Positions 24,322 to 36,929 are shown, numbered from the stretch's first letter. The stretch: DNA of 64,000 nucleotides from Epinephelus fuscoguttatus (GCF_011397635.1 NC_064759.1:12916428-12980427); one strand, 5' to 3'. Notes: generated by a model from the letters alone, not told the origin. Translations and numbers: made by a program.

Positions 24322-27300
24322 TCAGCCACGTCCTCGTCCGCTCTCCTTCCTCCACTCCCCTTTGGATCTCTCCTCTTTCTCTACTGCTCCTGGCGCCGAA
24401 AACTTTTTCATGACTTCTTTTTCAAACTCTTCCATTTCATCCTCTATGGCGCTATCCTCATCGTCCCCGTCGTCATCGTCTTCCACCATGTCTTCCAAGA
24501 TATCTTCCAAATCTTCGACGAACTCCTGAAAGCTCATCTGGTCGTGGACAAAGACTCCGTCCCTGAAGAATTCGGTGGCTAGCTTTTTGAGCTCCTCTCT
24601 TTTGGAGTCATCCACTCCCGCCCCCTCTGCCTTGGCTAGGTATGTTTGGAGGATGGCCTCAAACTCGGGCAGAGAAACAGGGAGCAGACCCTCAGCTTGA
24701 GCGCAGGTCTCCAGTGAGTCACACTGCTGTGGTGGTTTGGGGCTGTGTTGAAGGCGTTCTCTCTGCTGGGTCCAGTACTCAGGCTGGTCCAGGGAGTGTC
24801 GGCTGTGTGTGTGAGGCAGCTTCCCGTCTCCCCACAGGTGCTCTTCCTTGTGGACATTAAATCTGTGCTCACCTTTGTGTTTTTGGGGGCTTGATTTGTC
24901 CTTTTTCCACTCTCCTTTGTGATTTTTGTCTTTCTCTCCTCCTCTCTTCCACTGTTCTTTCTTTTCCCACTGTTTCCTCTCGTCTGTCCACTCCTTTTCA
25001 TCTCTGCCATTTTTACTCTTCCGCTCATGCTCATTCCACTGTTTCCTCTCATCCCTCACTTTCCTTTCTTTACCGTGATTTTTGCTGTCTTCCCACTGTT
25101 TCCTTTCTCCCTTTCCTTTCCATTCCTTACCATAATCTTTGCCGTTTTTATTCTTCCAGTTACCGTCTTTCTTCTCTCCTTTTTCTTTCCAATCTTTCCT
25201 TTCCCATTTCTCTTTGCTACTTTCCTTGAAGCCATCTTGGCCCTTCCTCCACTCCTTCTCTCCCTTCAGTTCCTCCTTGCCTTTGTGCTTCTCTCCACGG
25301 TCTTTTCCTACCTTCCAATCATTCCTCTCCTCCTTACCCCTCCATTGTTTGCCCCCATTCACTTTCTCATGCTTTGCCCTGTTCCAGTCTTTCTCCTGCT
25401 TTCTTTCTTTTCTCTCACTCTTCTCTATCCACTCTTTCTTTCCTTCCCTATCCTTCCATGGCTTTCCACTATCACCTCTGCTAGCCTTGTCTTTCTTCAA
25501 GTCTTTCTCCTTCCATTGCTTACCTTCCTTATCTTTCTCCTTATCAAACTTTCCTTGCTCATGTTTTCCCTTTTTCCATTCTGTTTTACCGCCATCTTTC
25601 CGATCCTTTTTCTCCCCTTCCTTCAAATCAGATTTATCTCTCTCTTTCCACTCCTTCTCGCCAATTTTTTCCTTCTTCACATCTTTCTTCTTCCCCCTCT
25701 GGTCATCCCATGGCTGCTTAGTCTGGCTTTCTGTAGATCCAGCTGTGGCCTGCTTGCTGTCCTCTGGCTGGCCACCGGAGGGCGATGTGGTGGCCTTTAC
25801 AGGTGCTTGAGCTGCTTCACTGGCTGCTGAAGGAAACACAAGAAGTCAGTACAACTACAAAGATGAGAGGTGAGCATTCAAGTGAGAATAACAGAAAAAG
25901 AAGAAGAAAGGAGGAAACACGCTGCACCCTCCCTTGCTGTCTGATATCTATAATCCTTCTACATCTTCTACCCTCCTCCATGTGCCCTCCCTACTTCCTC
26001 CCTCTGTCCCGCTGTACCTGAGGAGAGTTTTAATTCAGTCACAGTGGATCTCAGTGTTTCTAGTTCTTTCTGTAGGGCCGGGACAGACTCCAGCTCTCTC
26101 TTCATCCTCTCGTTCTCTTTCTGAAGGACAGGGAGAGATGCCATCTCTTTCTTCAACCTACTGTTTTCCTTCTCCACCTCCTCCCACCGCAGACGCTCCT
26201 TTGCTCCCTCTGCTGCCTGTCCCTTGGCTACTTTTAGCTCTTCGTTCTGTGCCTGTTTGAAAAAAAAAAAAAAAGGAACAGGAAAAGAGGGTCCTGTGAG
26301 AATATTACAAACTCAGTGACACGTTTATGCACAGACACACATTTATGTATATATGTATACTACGCACACACACAGACACACAGAGATAAGGTGAGAGACA
26401 GAATGGAGTCACACCTGAAGTTGGGCTTCTAGCACAGAAATCTGCTGGTTCCCTTTGGCTAACTTATTTAGAAGCTCTGTACTGTCAGCATCTGCTGCGG
26501 GCAGAGGAACCTCTGGATTAAGCCACTCCTGTCGACAAATTGCAGACAGTGTACAACACAATGGTAAATTTAGATGACTTCTCAAAATTTCTATTGCCAG
26601 ACGGCAGCAGTCAAAAAATTAGAGAACAGTACATGTTGATGAAGCAGGAGAGAACAAAAGTCCAGGGAAGCACAGTTGGTAGACAATGCTGCCAGTGTTG
26701 TGGGTGGTCTCCTGCTGGGCATATCACACTAAAAATTCATGTGGTGGTACTTACTGTGCTGTAAACTCGGCGCTCAAATGGTATTTATAATGAACAACAG
26801 AAAGAACACAGACAGAATAGAAGGACAAAAAAAGAAGTGACAAACTGACGTCAGACTGACCTGTTTTCCTGGTACCTCTGCATCCTTCAGGTCCACTGTA
26901 CCATAGTCACTCTCTGCAAATGTATTACGCAAAGCTTCATGTTCATATAAATACATACACTTACAAAGAACAAGAGCAAAAGCTTTTCATATTATGGAAA
27001 AACATGCCACCTACCCAAACAACAATCAAGGCTTTAACAATAAAATCTGTACTCTGAGCTGAATAAGGGCATGTATACACTGTATAATATCTAAAATGAA
27101 AGATCATGGACAATATATTTATTAAAGGTTGAAAACTGCAACTTTTCAGTTTAAACCTTATCCTCCATGTTTTGACACTGATCATGGTAGGAGCTATTTA
27201 TAAAAACCTAAAAGAACATTTGGTATTTAAAGTTATGGTAGTCAAGCTTAAAATTATTGGTTTACATTGCAGTGATGCAGAACAGTGTTTTCATACAACA

Positions 27301-30300
27301 ACAGCAAATAAGCCTCAGCGCAAAAGTGCATAAATCCTTCCCTCTCTTGCTCGCACAAGTTTAGAAGCGTGCAGGGCTTTTAAAATTCACTTTCAGAGGA
27401 ATATTTCACCTGCAAGATGACCATTGATATACCAATTAGTCACCGCATATTATGTTGAATTTGTGAACAAAACTTTTCTTTTTCTTTCATGCCTCCATGA
27501 TGAACAGAAAATCCAACAAAGATCATTCTTAATAAGCTGGAGTAAATGGGGACCACGTTTAACGGCAGCAAAACTATACATACATGAAAAAAAAAATCTG
27601 TTGACAAACTCTCATACAACTTATGCAGTATAATCCAAGTCTCATTTGTCCAGCTGTCTGCTTAGTAATTCCTAAACACATGCATTTTCGCTAAAACGTT
27701 CCAATATTAAACACTTCCGCCAACGACAAATGCACCCTGAGCATGCCTGAGCACGCACCTGTGTATGAGCTCTGCTTGAGCAGAATTCAAACACACGTGC
27801 GTGCTTGGGCATGCTACTTGGCCGTGCATGAGATTGTTTGTACTGATGGGTTTTAGCGAAAATGCATGCACAACTGGATAAATGAGACTTGCATTGCACT
27901 GCAGGAGTTGTGTGAGTTTGTGAACGGATGATTTTATACAGTTTTACTGTCCCCTTTTACTTCAGTTCATGAGTAATGTCCACCTTTTTTGGACACGTCG
28001 TTCACCAAGGAGATGTGAAATAAACAAAGTTTTCTTTATGAATTCAAGGTAACATGCAGCGAGTAATTGTTATACAAATGGTCATTTTGTGGCTGAAGTA
28101 TTCCTTTAAAAAGGTCTCTGATGCAAAACAATTTCTTCTGCATGCAGTCATACATACAAACACATGCTGTGGGCCAGAAAGCACTCATTCGCTCACTCAC
28201 ACACATAACGTACCCTCATCCAGGTCCATGAAGATACCTGCAGGTATAATACACCTCAGTCTCAGAGCACCCTTTGTCTAGTTTACTGCTAGTAACTCAT
28301 CATTTTCCTCTAACTCACTGCTCTCTAACATCTTAAAATTAATCTAAAATTCATTTACAGAGTAACGGGCAAAAGAAAACCTTTTCATAAGGTCATATGG
28401 GGATACCAACCTGAGAAAAAGATGGTGCCAAGGCCCACCAGGATGACAGCACCCAGGATGCACTTGTTCACAGAGAACCCGCTGTCTTCCTCCCGCTGTG
28501 GCAGCTGAAACTCTTCCTCTCCTTCCTCTTCCTCCTCCCTCCTTCCGATCCGCTCCAGAGCTGCTAGGAGAGACCTCCTTCTCCTCACCTCTGGCTCTGC
28601 CTCCTCTCCCGTCTTCTCAGTCCTCTCCTCAGCCACAGGGGAGTCTGGGGCAGTGGAAGGGAAGAGTGTGAAAAGCTGTTGTTAAAGTATTTTTTTGACT
28701 TTCACTTTGCAATTTGTAGGTTTAATCTACTCGACATTACCCCCAAAGCATAAACGTTCAAAACAGTTGTTGTAAATTAGAGGATTTTATTTTCTAACAC
28801 ATTTATTATTTTAAAGCTGTTGCAAATTATTGGGCACAAATTTGCTCTTGCAGTTTCAAAGTTGATGTTAGATAGCACAGCAGCGATGGCGCTGTAAACG
28901 GTCTGATGCTGCAGTATACTCCTCGCGGGAGATAAGACTTGCTTCTTTATTGGCTCTGCTGTGCATGGCACGCTGGTTAATTTGCTCTGTTGCCATTCCT
29001 TATTTTCCTTTAAACTGCATAGATAAGGCTTAAATCTTGAATAAATCGTCTGGAAAGTGATTCAAGTGATTCATTTTGGAACTTCTGGCACTGAAGTTTC
29101 TAAACTATTTGCATCACTATTTTTTGTAGAAGAGCAGTGGCACTATAAATTGGTACTGTAAAGAACTCTGACACTGAACCAGTTGTTAAACAAAAGGTGT
29201 GTGGAAAAAAATGCACAACGGAGCAAAAGAAAACTCATTTTTTAATGCTGTAGCTAGAAAAAGAGCTGCGGACCAAAAGCACCACACTGCAAAAAAACTT
29301 TAGAGGCCCCGGTCCCTCTGAAGCCAATTTACTTCTGCAGGGTGTCATGCAACTAAAAGTTTCTCTGTCACATCATGCTCCCTGCCTCGTACCAACCACA
29401 GCCTCTGCAGACAACCTCCTGGCCCAGATACTGAGCAATTCCATAACCAGCTGGTCCACCAAGTGCACTTCAAACACAAACAGTACATACAGCTTAGTCT
29501 AAAATAAAAAAAGGAAAGGATACAGGCATACCAGGTGATAATCTAACGACAAATAAAGAGTGACACTAAGGTCAATATAATATTAATGTAATAACATGAT
29601 AAAGTTTTCATACCTGCCTGTTTACCTGAGTCAGTCCTTGGAAACAGGTCAGGCTCCTCCCCTTCCTGTTGGTGCTCCTCCCCATTTAGCTGATGCAGTG
29701 CCCCATCCTGCGTGTGCCTCTCTTCGTCCTGCGTTAACTCTACCCCTCCCAGAGTCTCTGTGCTCAGCGTTGAGGCTGGGGGCTCATCAGGGGAGGGGGT
29801 TATGTGGGTGTAGGAGTCAGAAAATGAATCGGGGTCAGAGCTGGATTGTGCTGGGCCCTCAGGTAGGCCCTCTGACTGGCTGAGTGCATCACTGCCAGGG
29901 ACAAAGCTGTCAGGGACTTCCAAAGAGGTGGGAACAGAGGCATCAGTGACAGTGATGGGCTTGGCAGTGTGTTGCTCTGTGCTCGTGTCTTCACTTAGCT
30001 CTGCTGTTTTGTCCTCTGCTACCTGGGTAAAAGAATCAGGTCATTAATATTCCTTAAGGTATTACACTGCCAGCCAAAGGATTTAGAGCTCCCTTTTAAG
30101 TTTTTTGGATTAAATTCAAACAATGCTCCTAAATTTGACACTCTGGGCAGAGAGTTAGATAAGAAGTTCTATACCTCTCTAGTATCAGGACAGTAAATAT
30201 AAAGGTACAGTCAGCAGCTGTTCATTTAGCAGCAAAGACTGAAATAAAGGGAAAGGGAGCAACCAGCACCTCTACAGTTTACTTATTAACATGTTACATC

Positions 30301-32698
30301 TCTCTTTTTTCTTTTTAATCCAAACAGAAAACAAAGCATTTGAACATCAGTTCTTGTGAAACAACAGTTCACTGTTTTACAAAGGGCTGTGTTCTGGACT
30401 ATTTCTTGAAAGGAGCCAGTTGTTAGGCAACCAGTGGAGACTACAGGATGTTAGCAGTCGCGACCAAGAAATAGTCCAGGAAGATATTGTTGCCTTGTAG
30501 CTGAGCCAGGCTAGGTGCTAACGGTCTTTATTCTAAGCTAGCCAGCTGCTGGCTATAGCCTTATCAGCAGGGTTCCCACGTTCATGAAATACCTGGAAAA
30601 GTTATGAAATAAGAAAAATGGTTTTCCAGGCCTGGAAATGGTTTAGAATTAACAAAATGTTTTGTATCTACATTGTTTTGGCTATAGTTTAAAATAAGTT
30701 CAAAAAAATACCCTAAAACTAATTCTATCATCAAGCGGCATACGTTAAAAACAACCATAAAAAAATTGTTTGTTTAATAAGAAATAAATGCATGCAAATT
30801 TGTCAAAATTTAAATCTAAATACTAGTCAAACTGCATTGACACTAATATGATCTTCAGTTTTACATCCCCCAAAATGGAGGGCACCCTCAGCGTTTTGCA
30901 AGGTGACTATTCGCACTTCTGCTAACTTGTTTGCTTATCTGCAAATGCCTCGGAAGTACGTGTTTAATAATGTATGGCCTACCCTTTTTAATCTACTTTA
31001 ATAAATTCACGGAAATGGCATAAAATATTATGGAAAGGTTTTTGAAATTCATTGGTAAAACTTTGTGGGAACCCTGTATGATATTCTCATCAAAATCTAT
31101 GTCAGAAAGTCCATCAGTGTAGCTCGCAAAAATGTCGCACTATTCCTTTAAATTAAAAATATATAAGAAATAGGTATAAGTGGCATGTTGGCGACTTTCT
31201 GCATTGTAGCCACTGCTACAATCAAAAATATGCACACTTTTTTAAAAAGTTCTTTGAATAGAAACTAGAAACTTAAAATTGTTTTATACCTTCATTAAAG
31301 GAGATCTATGCAAATTTCAAAGCATATGACTTCTCTGCTAGCCAGCAGCTAACAGTGCTAACTCCATAAACAGTGCTAAACAATGTCAATGGCTGACAGT
31401 GCTAACGGTGTTAACCAGAGGGAACTGGGGGGTGGCTGCCGTCCCTATATCGGTGGTAATTGACATATGACTGCAGTGCCAAGCGACAGCGATGATCTAG
31501 CCAGTGAGGGAGCTTGACTTTATTCTCTGCTCAGAACACCATCACTCCACTGGATCTTGAATAGAAAACAGTGGTTTGCTGCTGAATTACTGCTCTGAAT
31601 GTTGCATAGAGGACCTTTAAGCTGTAGCCTGGTAACAGCTGAAGTGAGTCATCCTCTAGGTATAAATACTTGGGTTATAATGTGGCTACACACCCACTGG
31701 TCAATTAGAATCAGGCACTGCTAGTGCCTATGGTATTAACAGTTTAAAGGCAATTCAGAAAGAGTATTCAACCACAGCATGGTATAATTACAAAATGGAG
31801 AACATAAAAATGCCTTCATTGGCCAGTCATAATTAAATATTCAGCTAAGCTGTGTAACAAATAGTACATTATCAAAAACAATGTGTACTGCTGTCCTACC
31901 AGGTGGCCCTCCACAGGGAGCCCCTCTGCAGGCTCTGCACCGTTTGCAGGCGGGTTCTCCCCAGAACCTGACTCATCAAACACAGAAAAACAGGGCAAGG
32001 AGGACGACTGTTAGAGCAACAGTTTAACATTTCAACTGGGAAGGCAAATGGGAAAAAAAGTACAGATTAAAACTTGGAAATTAGAATGGGTTTGTGTGCT
32101 GGAAATATGTTTTTTCTTCGCTATAAATAATCTCACAATCCTCAAATGTATTGTGACACACACCTGCTGCACATGTAAGGCCTTCCTCATGGTGCTCTGT
32201 CCCCTCTGCCAGAGGCCTCAGGGTTTCAGCAACAGTCTCCTGAAACACAAACACACAGACATTATTACTATTTAGATATTATTGCAAGTACAGTTCAGTC
32301 TTTTACTATCTTGCTTCTGAGCGTCAGCAGTGACAAAGCATCACTCTTTTAAACAACAGCTCCTGCCAAAGTGCCATTAAACAAGGCAGAGTGTTCATGT
32401 GTGTGTGAGTGTGTGTGTAAAACTAACCATCATGCCAGAGCCTCTTAAGCTAGTTTGCCTCTCTGAGTAACAGTTAAAATCATAAAAAGAAAAGAAACAA
32501 AGACAGTCTTATTACAGAAACCTACTTCATATCCAGGTGACCCAAAAGAAAATCAATTGGGACAGAGACTTTTCTTTTTTAAAAATAATGCATTTTCATT
32601 GAGGTCATGCACAGTGACTTCCTATGCTCTTTACAGAGTGGTGATACCTCAGAAGTGAGGATGGTCCAGCTGTTGTTAGCACTGCTGCCGCCAGACAT
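24322..32698 (-). CDS. pbxip1: Pbxip1 (HPIP), PBX-homeobox-interacting protein / CCPG1-family membrane scaffold
   Basis: Ten coding exons, join(32648-32698, 32164-32239, 31900-31967, 29626-30022, 28411-28644, 28214-28237, 26861-26913, 26415-26528, 26018-26252, 24322-25826), encode 918 aa and every junction keeps phase. The N-terminus carries SWTIL (residues 10-14), then an acidic Ser/Pro-rich region, a basic patch RRRRSLLAALERIGRR (218-233) and a hydrophobic segment CILGAVILVGLGTIFFSG (259-276), matching human CLLGALVLLGLGVLLFSG. A 24-nt microexon follows, then coiled coil (LLNKLAKGNQQISVLEAQLQ, about 320-415), a roughly 320-residue Lys/Glu/Trp-rich tract (about 460-785), and a conserved C-terminal domain (786-870, CAQAEG ... 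FFRDGVFVHDQMSFQEFVEDLED). Human PBXIP1 is 731 aa; the excess is mainly the charged tract. Mammalian PBXIP1 binds PBX1, oestrogen receptors and microtubules; its paralogue CCPG1 is an ER-phagy receptor. Confidence 0.96.
27398..28105. mobile_element. TTAA-type miniature element with long inverted repeats
   Basis: The left end AGGAATATTTCACCTGCAAG and the right end, which reversed reads AGGAATACTTCAGCCACAAA, remain similar for about 75 bp inward (ATGACCATT..., CAATTA..., GAATT). TTAA follows the right end (28106-28109); the left copy has decayed. It is 708 bp, noncoding, and lies in the pbxip1 intron between the microexon and the next exon. Confidence 0.75.
28645..29625. other. pbxip1 intron 4, nothing notable
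   Basis: An AT-rich intron with no recognisable gene or repeat ends. Confidence 0.6.
30568..31076. mobile_element. hAT-type miniature element, CAGGGTTCCCAC ends
   Basis: The ends are perfect 12-bp inverted repeats, CAGGGTTCCCAC at 30568 and GTGGGAACCCTG ending at 31076. Between them are 509 bp without coding capacity. The ends are typical of fish hAT miniature elements; the 8-bp target duplications are not clearly preserved. It is intronic in pbxip1 and appears to sit within an older repeat whose right end (TATTCCTTTAA) is near 31142-31152. Confidence 0.75.
31299..31616. mobile_element. TTAA-flanked miniature element
   Basis: Perfect TTAA on both sides (31295-31298 and 31617-31620). The left end AGGAGATCTATGCAAATTTC and the right end, reversed, AGGTCCTCTATGCAACATTC match at most positions. 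It is 318 bp, noncoding, in a pbxip1 intron. Confidence 0.8.
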
Positions 32699-34788
32699 GG
32701 CCCCCTAGAGGCTTTGCCTGTCTCCTGCAACATAAGAGGAACATAAAACAGGTAACATGATTAATAGTAGTTCACAGAGAAGAAGTCAAATTAAATGTGT
32801 ACTCCTTTGTGTCTTCATACGCTCTGCATCAAAGCTGGCTGTGTGATTTTCCAACAAGGTAAATCCTAAATTGTGAAAAATAGAATTTTGGTTTGTTAAC
32901 AGTGCACTTGTTACTGAAGCGACAGCTACACAGCCCTTAAGTGAGCTGGCGTATTGTTCAGAGGCCTGCCACAAGAAACAGTGTGAGTACTGCAGCTTAA
33001 ACACATTTACATCTCCTGTTTACCCATGCGCAGGATTTGAATACATGCCTTCGCTATTCAGCCTCACCCATTCTGCCAATAAAGGAGCTACTGTAACACA
33101 TTGCTGTGTGTGTGTGTGAGAGAGAGTACATGTGTGTAATGTGTGCAGGAAGTCCAGCTCCCTGGAAGCATTGAGTTCGTCATTAGTAGTTTGTGTGTGT
33201 TTCGGGCCTTTGGTCACCCTGGCTTTTGACTAGCTGTGAAATGTTTTGGCACAGGACTCTGGTAACTAAGGCCAGCACCATTCTGGGGAGATACAGACAG
33301 CAGAATGGGCTTTCCATTTCAAAGCTACTGGTCTGTTAATCTCTACAAACCACCAAATGTGAACTGTATAACGAATACACGTATTCCCTGTATGACTTGC
33401 CTGGGAATCACAGATTTTACGGTAGGATAAACATATGGTGCAAATGTTTCCCTGAATCTACTTCTGTAGTAGTGACCAACACATCTCTTTCCAGACTGAG
33501 ATCACTCAAGCGGAAACACAAACTGACATTTCAATTTCACCTCCTGGTCAGATACAAATGTCAGGTATTACAGCTGTATAAAGCCTTTACTCTCACACAG
33601 CAGAGGAGGACATAGCAGAGATGCATATTTATCAGGCGTAGTCTGGCTTTCTTCAGCGAATGCAGAGAGCTAACCACTTATATTAACACCACATTGTCTG
33701 GGTAATGACACACTTCACTCCCCAAATTCAATTCTCTCCCAGCTCTGCAATTTAGGTCTCCTAATCGAGTGCCTCCCAAGAGAAGTCTACTGAATCTAGC
33801 CTAGGGCCCTAGGAGCATTGTGGGGCATATAGTGGAATGGCTTAAATAGATACTGGCTAAATATAGCCACCATGAGATTGACTAGAGACAGAGGAGGGAG
33901 CATGCAGAAGATGGCCATGGGGAGCACAACAGAAGCAGAAATGTATTCTAAGGACAGTTTTAAAAGGATTACTTAAACTGCATCACAAAGCCGATGGCTT
34001 TTAACAGAGAGAAAATAAATTTCACTGCCTTGCAGTCTGTTTTTACTCTCTGATTTTTTATGAGAAATATCCAATATAACCTGTAAAGCTCTGGGAGTCT
34101 GGGCTTCATCATATCTTCATACCCGTCATATTAAAAGATGCATGACACCTTGCCTGATCTCACTTTATTAACATCTTTTCAGACAAATAATAAGCTACCT
34201 TCAGTTCAGTTTATGTGCCACCTAAAATGCAATAGGCAATAGTGGACACCATTTTTTCTTGAGCTTAACAGCCGTAGGCCTTATTTTATTATCCTCGTCT
34301 CAGCAGGGAAAAATTACCAAAAAAGGTCAAGGGAATAAAATACAGGACAGGCCATTAGGACAGCTATGTTGGGATGTCAGTAAACGCACCATAGCTAGCA
34401 TGTTCACACACAGCATCAACAACAAAGCAGCAGCTCATCAAATTATGTTGTAGCTTAACGTTAGATATACTGCTTTGAGAAAAGGGGTGTGAAGCCTGGG
34501 ACAGGAAATGTCACATGAGAAACAACATAAACAACAAGTCAAACTCAGAAATCACGTTTTCAACGTATTAAAGGCCAGTGTACGTAAGGTACATCAACAT
34601 ATGTTTTAAAAGCAACGACATGTTTTAACATTAGCCGTTAGAAACAAAACTTTTAACCGTCATGTCGAGCAACCAGGAAAAAGTGAGATAAACGACGGTG
34701 GCAACGCAACGGAAGAACAAACAAAACAGACGTTGTTACTTTAAAGTAAACAAACACTAAGTTACATCCAAATTTAGGTCACTCTTAC
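32699..34788. other. pbxip1: pbxip1 intron 1 (5' UTR intron)
   Basis: Exon 2 begins at 32724 (TTGCAG acceptor), 26 nt before the ATG. Exon 1 ends at 34789 (CG/GTAAGA). The roughly 2.06 kb between is AT-rich, without recognised coding sequence. Confidence 0.6.
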
Positions 34789-34990
34789 CGTGTTCCGTCG
34801 CTTTACTTCAGACCCCCACTGCCTGTCACAGATACAGCAGACACTTCTGAGTCTCACCATCCAACTTGAGAACTTACAAAGTGCCTCCTGAACTTGCATG
34901 ATCCACGCGCTCCTCGTCCAATCACAGACGGCGTCAGCTCTAGTCCCGCCCCTCGCCCTCCTGCTCGACCAATGGCATTGCGGCGGCGCC
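34789..34990 (-). promoter_or_regulatory. pbxip1: pbxip1 promoter and noncoding first exon
   Basis: A minus-strand donor, ACACG/GTAAGA, ends an exon at 34789. Just upstream (34900-34990) is a GC- and CpG-rich patch with GGCGGCGCCGC-like text and a CCAAT box (34970-34974 on the plus strand), but no TATA box. This looks like a housekeeping-type CpG promoter. The transcription start is not resolved. Confidence 0.6.
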
Positions 34991-34999
34991 GCTGTTCCT

Positions 35000-35638
35000 C
35001 GCTGGGAAAGGCTCCAAGATGATTGACAAACGCAGGTGATGAGTATGTGAAACATACATGTTACATGCGATAACACCACCAGTCCTCGGCATATAGCGCT
35101 GGTAGTCCACAGGCTTGGGCTGATTCCAGGTCACAATATCCTCCTTTCCCTTATAAGACAGCTTGTAAAATGGATCCTGTTTCTGTTCAATACATAGGTC
35201 TTAAATTAGACCTCTTTGCAAACTGTGCCAAATTAAATAAACACAAGCCTTAAAATCTCAATAAAGTCACATAAGAGCTAAATCACACTATTTTTATATC
35301 TTTTTTTTTCTCTTTTCTACAAGATTAACCACAACAAAATGAACAAACATGCAGACATAAAGGTAAGTCTTTTTCTAGTCATGAGTTCCTTTATTCAGTG
35401 CACACCAGTTTGTGTTGTACAGTGAACATCATGGGGTGCTATTCTTTAGTTAAACGCAGGAAAACCCTGACCCAGTCTCTCAGTGAACATTCGTAGCTTC
35501 TGGAAATGTTCAAGTGTATTTCCTGGAACCCAAGAAGAGCATCCTACAGACACTGAAAAACAGAGATAAAAATATCTTAACACACTACGTAATGTTATGA
35601 TTTTGTACACATCATTGAAATTGAGAACCTCATTTTAA
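35000..35638. other. Intergenic stretch upstream of pbxip1
   Basis: No gene recognised. It is AT-rich with no clear repeat ends. Confidence 0.55.
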
Positions 35639-36493
35639 AGGAGCAGTGTGTAAGCTTTAGGGGGATTTAGTGGCATCTAGTGGTGAGAATTGAAAAGTGC
35701 AACCACCTGAAACTTCTCCCGGTTAGAATTCCTTTAGTGCTAAATGTTCAGGAGGTTTTAACCAGGAGCCAAATAATGCGCAGAGGTTTCTTCCTCTTAA
35801 AAACAAATGGAACAGGTAATTAAACCGGTAAAAACTCTGAATAAATAAGTTTCAAGTTAAAAATCAGAATTCCTTGGATGAGAAAGGTCACCAGCCCAGC
35901 ACCTGCCAGTGGGTGCTCACCTTATTTCTGATCCAGACGTTCAGGAGGTTTTCACCTAAGCTGAATTACCCGCCATGGTCTCCTCCTCTCCAAAATAAAC
36001 GTACCCGGTGATGTAAACCAGTAAAAACACTGAATGAAGCAGTTGGATGTTAGAGTTTGTCCGACACTGTTCCACACGTCAGAGACTGCCCGAGCCTAGC
36101 ACCTGCTGATGTGTCTGACAACTTCAGACGTTGAGGAGGTTTTCTCCGCAAGACGAATTATCCGCAGAGGTCTCTTCCTCTCCAAAACAAACAAACCAGG
36201 TGATTTAAAGTTGTTTTTCTGATGCTGTTTGTCACAGAGGGACTGCTAACTATAGTGGCTGTCTAGAGCCAGTGTTCGGTTTGTCCGTTCTGGGCTACTG
36301 TAGAAACACGGCAGTGCAACACTGCGGACTTTGTGGACGACCCGCTCCCTATGTAGATATAAACGTCTCATTCTAATGTAACGAAAACACAGCGATTCGT
36401 ATTTTCAGGTGACTACACACTAAAGAAAACATACTTATTATATTATATTGCATTTCTGCCAACGTATCCCCCTAAATCCTACACACTGGACCT
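35639..36493. mobile_element. Copy B of the AGGAGCAGTGTGTAAG / TTAA repeat family
   Basis: TTAA (35635-35638) precedes AGGAGCAGTGTGTAAGCTTT. The right end, CCTACACACTGGACCT, is its inverse, followed by TCAA (36494-36497, a decayed TTAA). The interior has about three tandem units of roughly 190-200 bp, marked by CAGAGGTnTCTTCCTCT-like text near 35778, 35970 and 36161. It is noncoding and 855 bp. It shares sequence with copies at 6190-7252 and 59480-60633. Confidence 0.85.
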
Positions 36494-36734
36494 TCAAACA
36501 GTATAAAACCTAAATTGTATTACATCAATTAGAAAGAGTGTGCTAAAGTACATAAGTGGTTGTTTGTTGTCATATGAGACAAGACTTATACTTGCCAATG
36601 CTTTGCCAGCACCGCCGATCAAACACTCCATTCCCGATGTAATAAAAGCTGGTTGAAATTACACTATAGGTGCCAACAGAGAAAAGGGGGAAAATCAATG
36701 TTTGACCACTTGATCCACTCTCACTTTCAGTCCT

Positions 36735-36929
36735 TCAGTCCAGGATCTCCTTGATGCACCAGCAACAGAGAAGGAAATACAGGCACTCCTTAACTGACTG
36801 GATGAAACTGTAGGCGAAGTTTCCTCCCAGGAAGTTCTTGCCTCTTCCCAGACCCATGGCCAGTTCCCTCAGGTGCTGTCCCAGAGAGGAGGAGGGCATG
36901 GCCTGGGGAAGAGGACGCTGGGGATGCAT
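36735..36929 (-). CDS. lenep: Lens epithelial micro-protein LENEP (LEP503-like)
   Basis: A single exon encodes 64 aa, from the ATG at 36929 to the TGA at 36735. The N-terminus MHPQRPLPQAMPSSSLG follows human LENEP MQPRTQPLAQTLPFFLG. The C-terminus ECLYFLLCCWCIKEILD follows EVAYILLCCWCIKELLD almost residue for residue. Human LENEP has 61 aa. I chose this ATG because it aligns with the human start; the frame stays open to 37007 upstream, but a pyrimidine-rich CCGCAG acceptor lies 2 nt before the ATG, so the upstream part is probably noncoding or intronic. In mammals the product is found in lens epithelial cells and its biochemical role is unknown. In human the gene lies close to SHC1 (near FLAD1); here it lies between pbxip1 and shc1, which supports orthology. 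The C-terminal Leu-Cys-Cys-Trp-Cys cluster suggests membrane association or palmitoylation, which is inference. Confidence 0.88.
   Translation of the reverse strand: MHPQRPLPQAMPSSSLGQHLRELAMGLGRGKNFLGGNFAYSFIQSVKECLYFLLCCWCIKEILD

Noticed and set aside
24919-25830. 303-aa plus-strand frame rich in Phe, Leu, Ser and Pro
   Set aside because: It is the exact antisense of the Lys/Glu-rich pbxip1 last exon. AAG/GAG/AAA codons read backwards give CTT/CTC/TTT, so the absence of stops is a composition effect.
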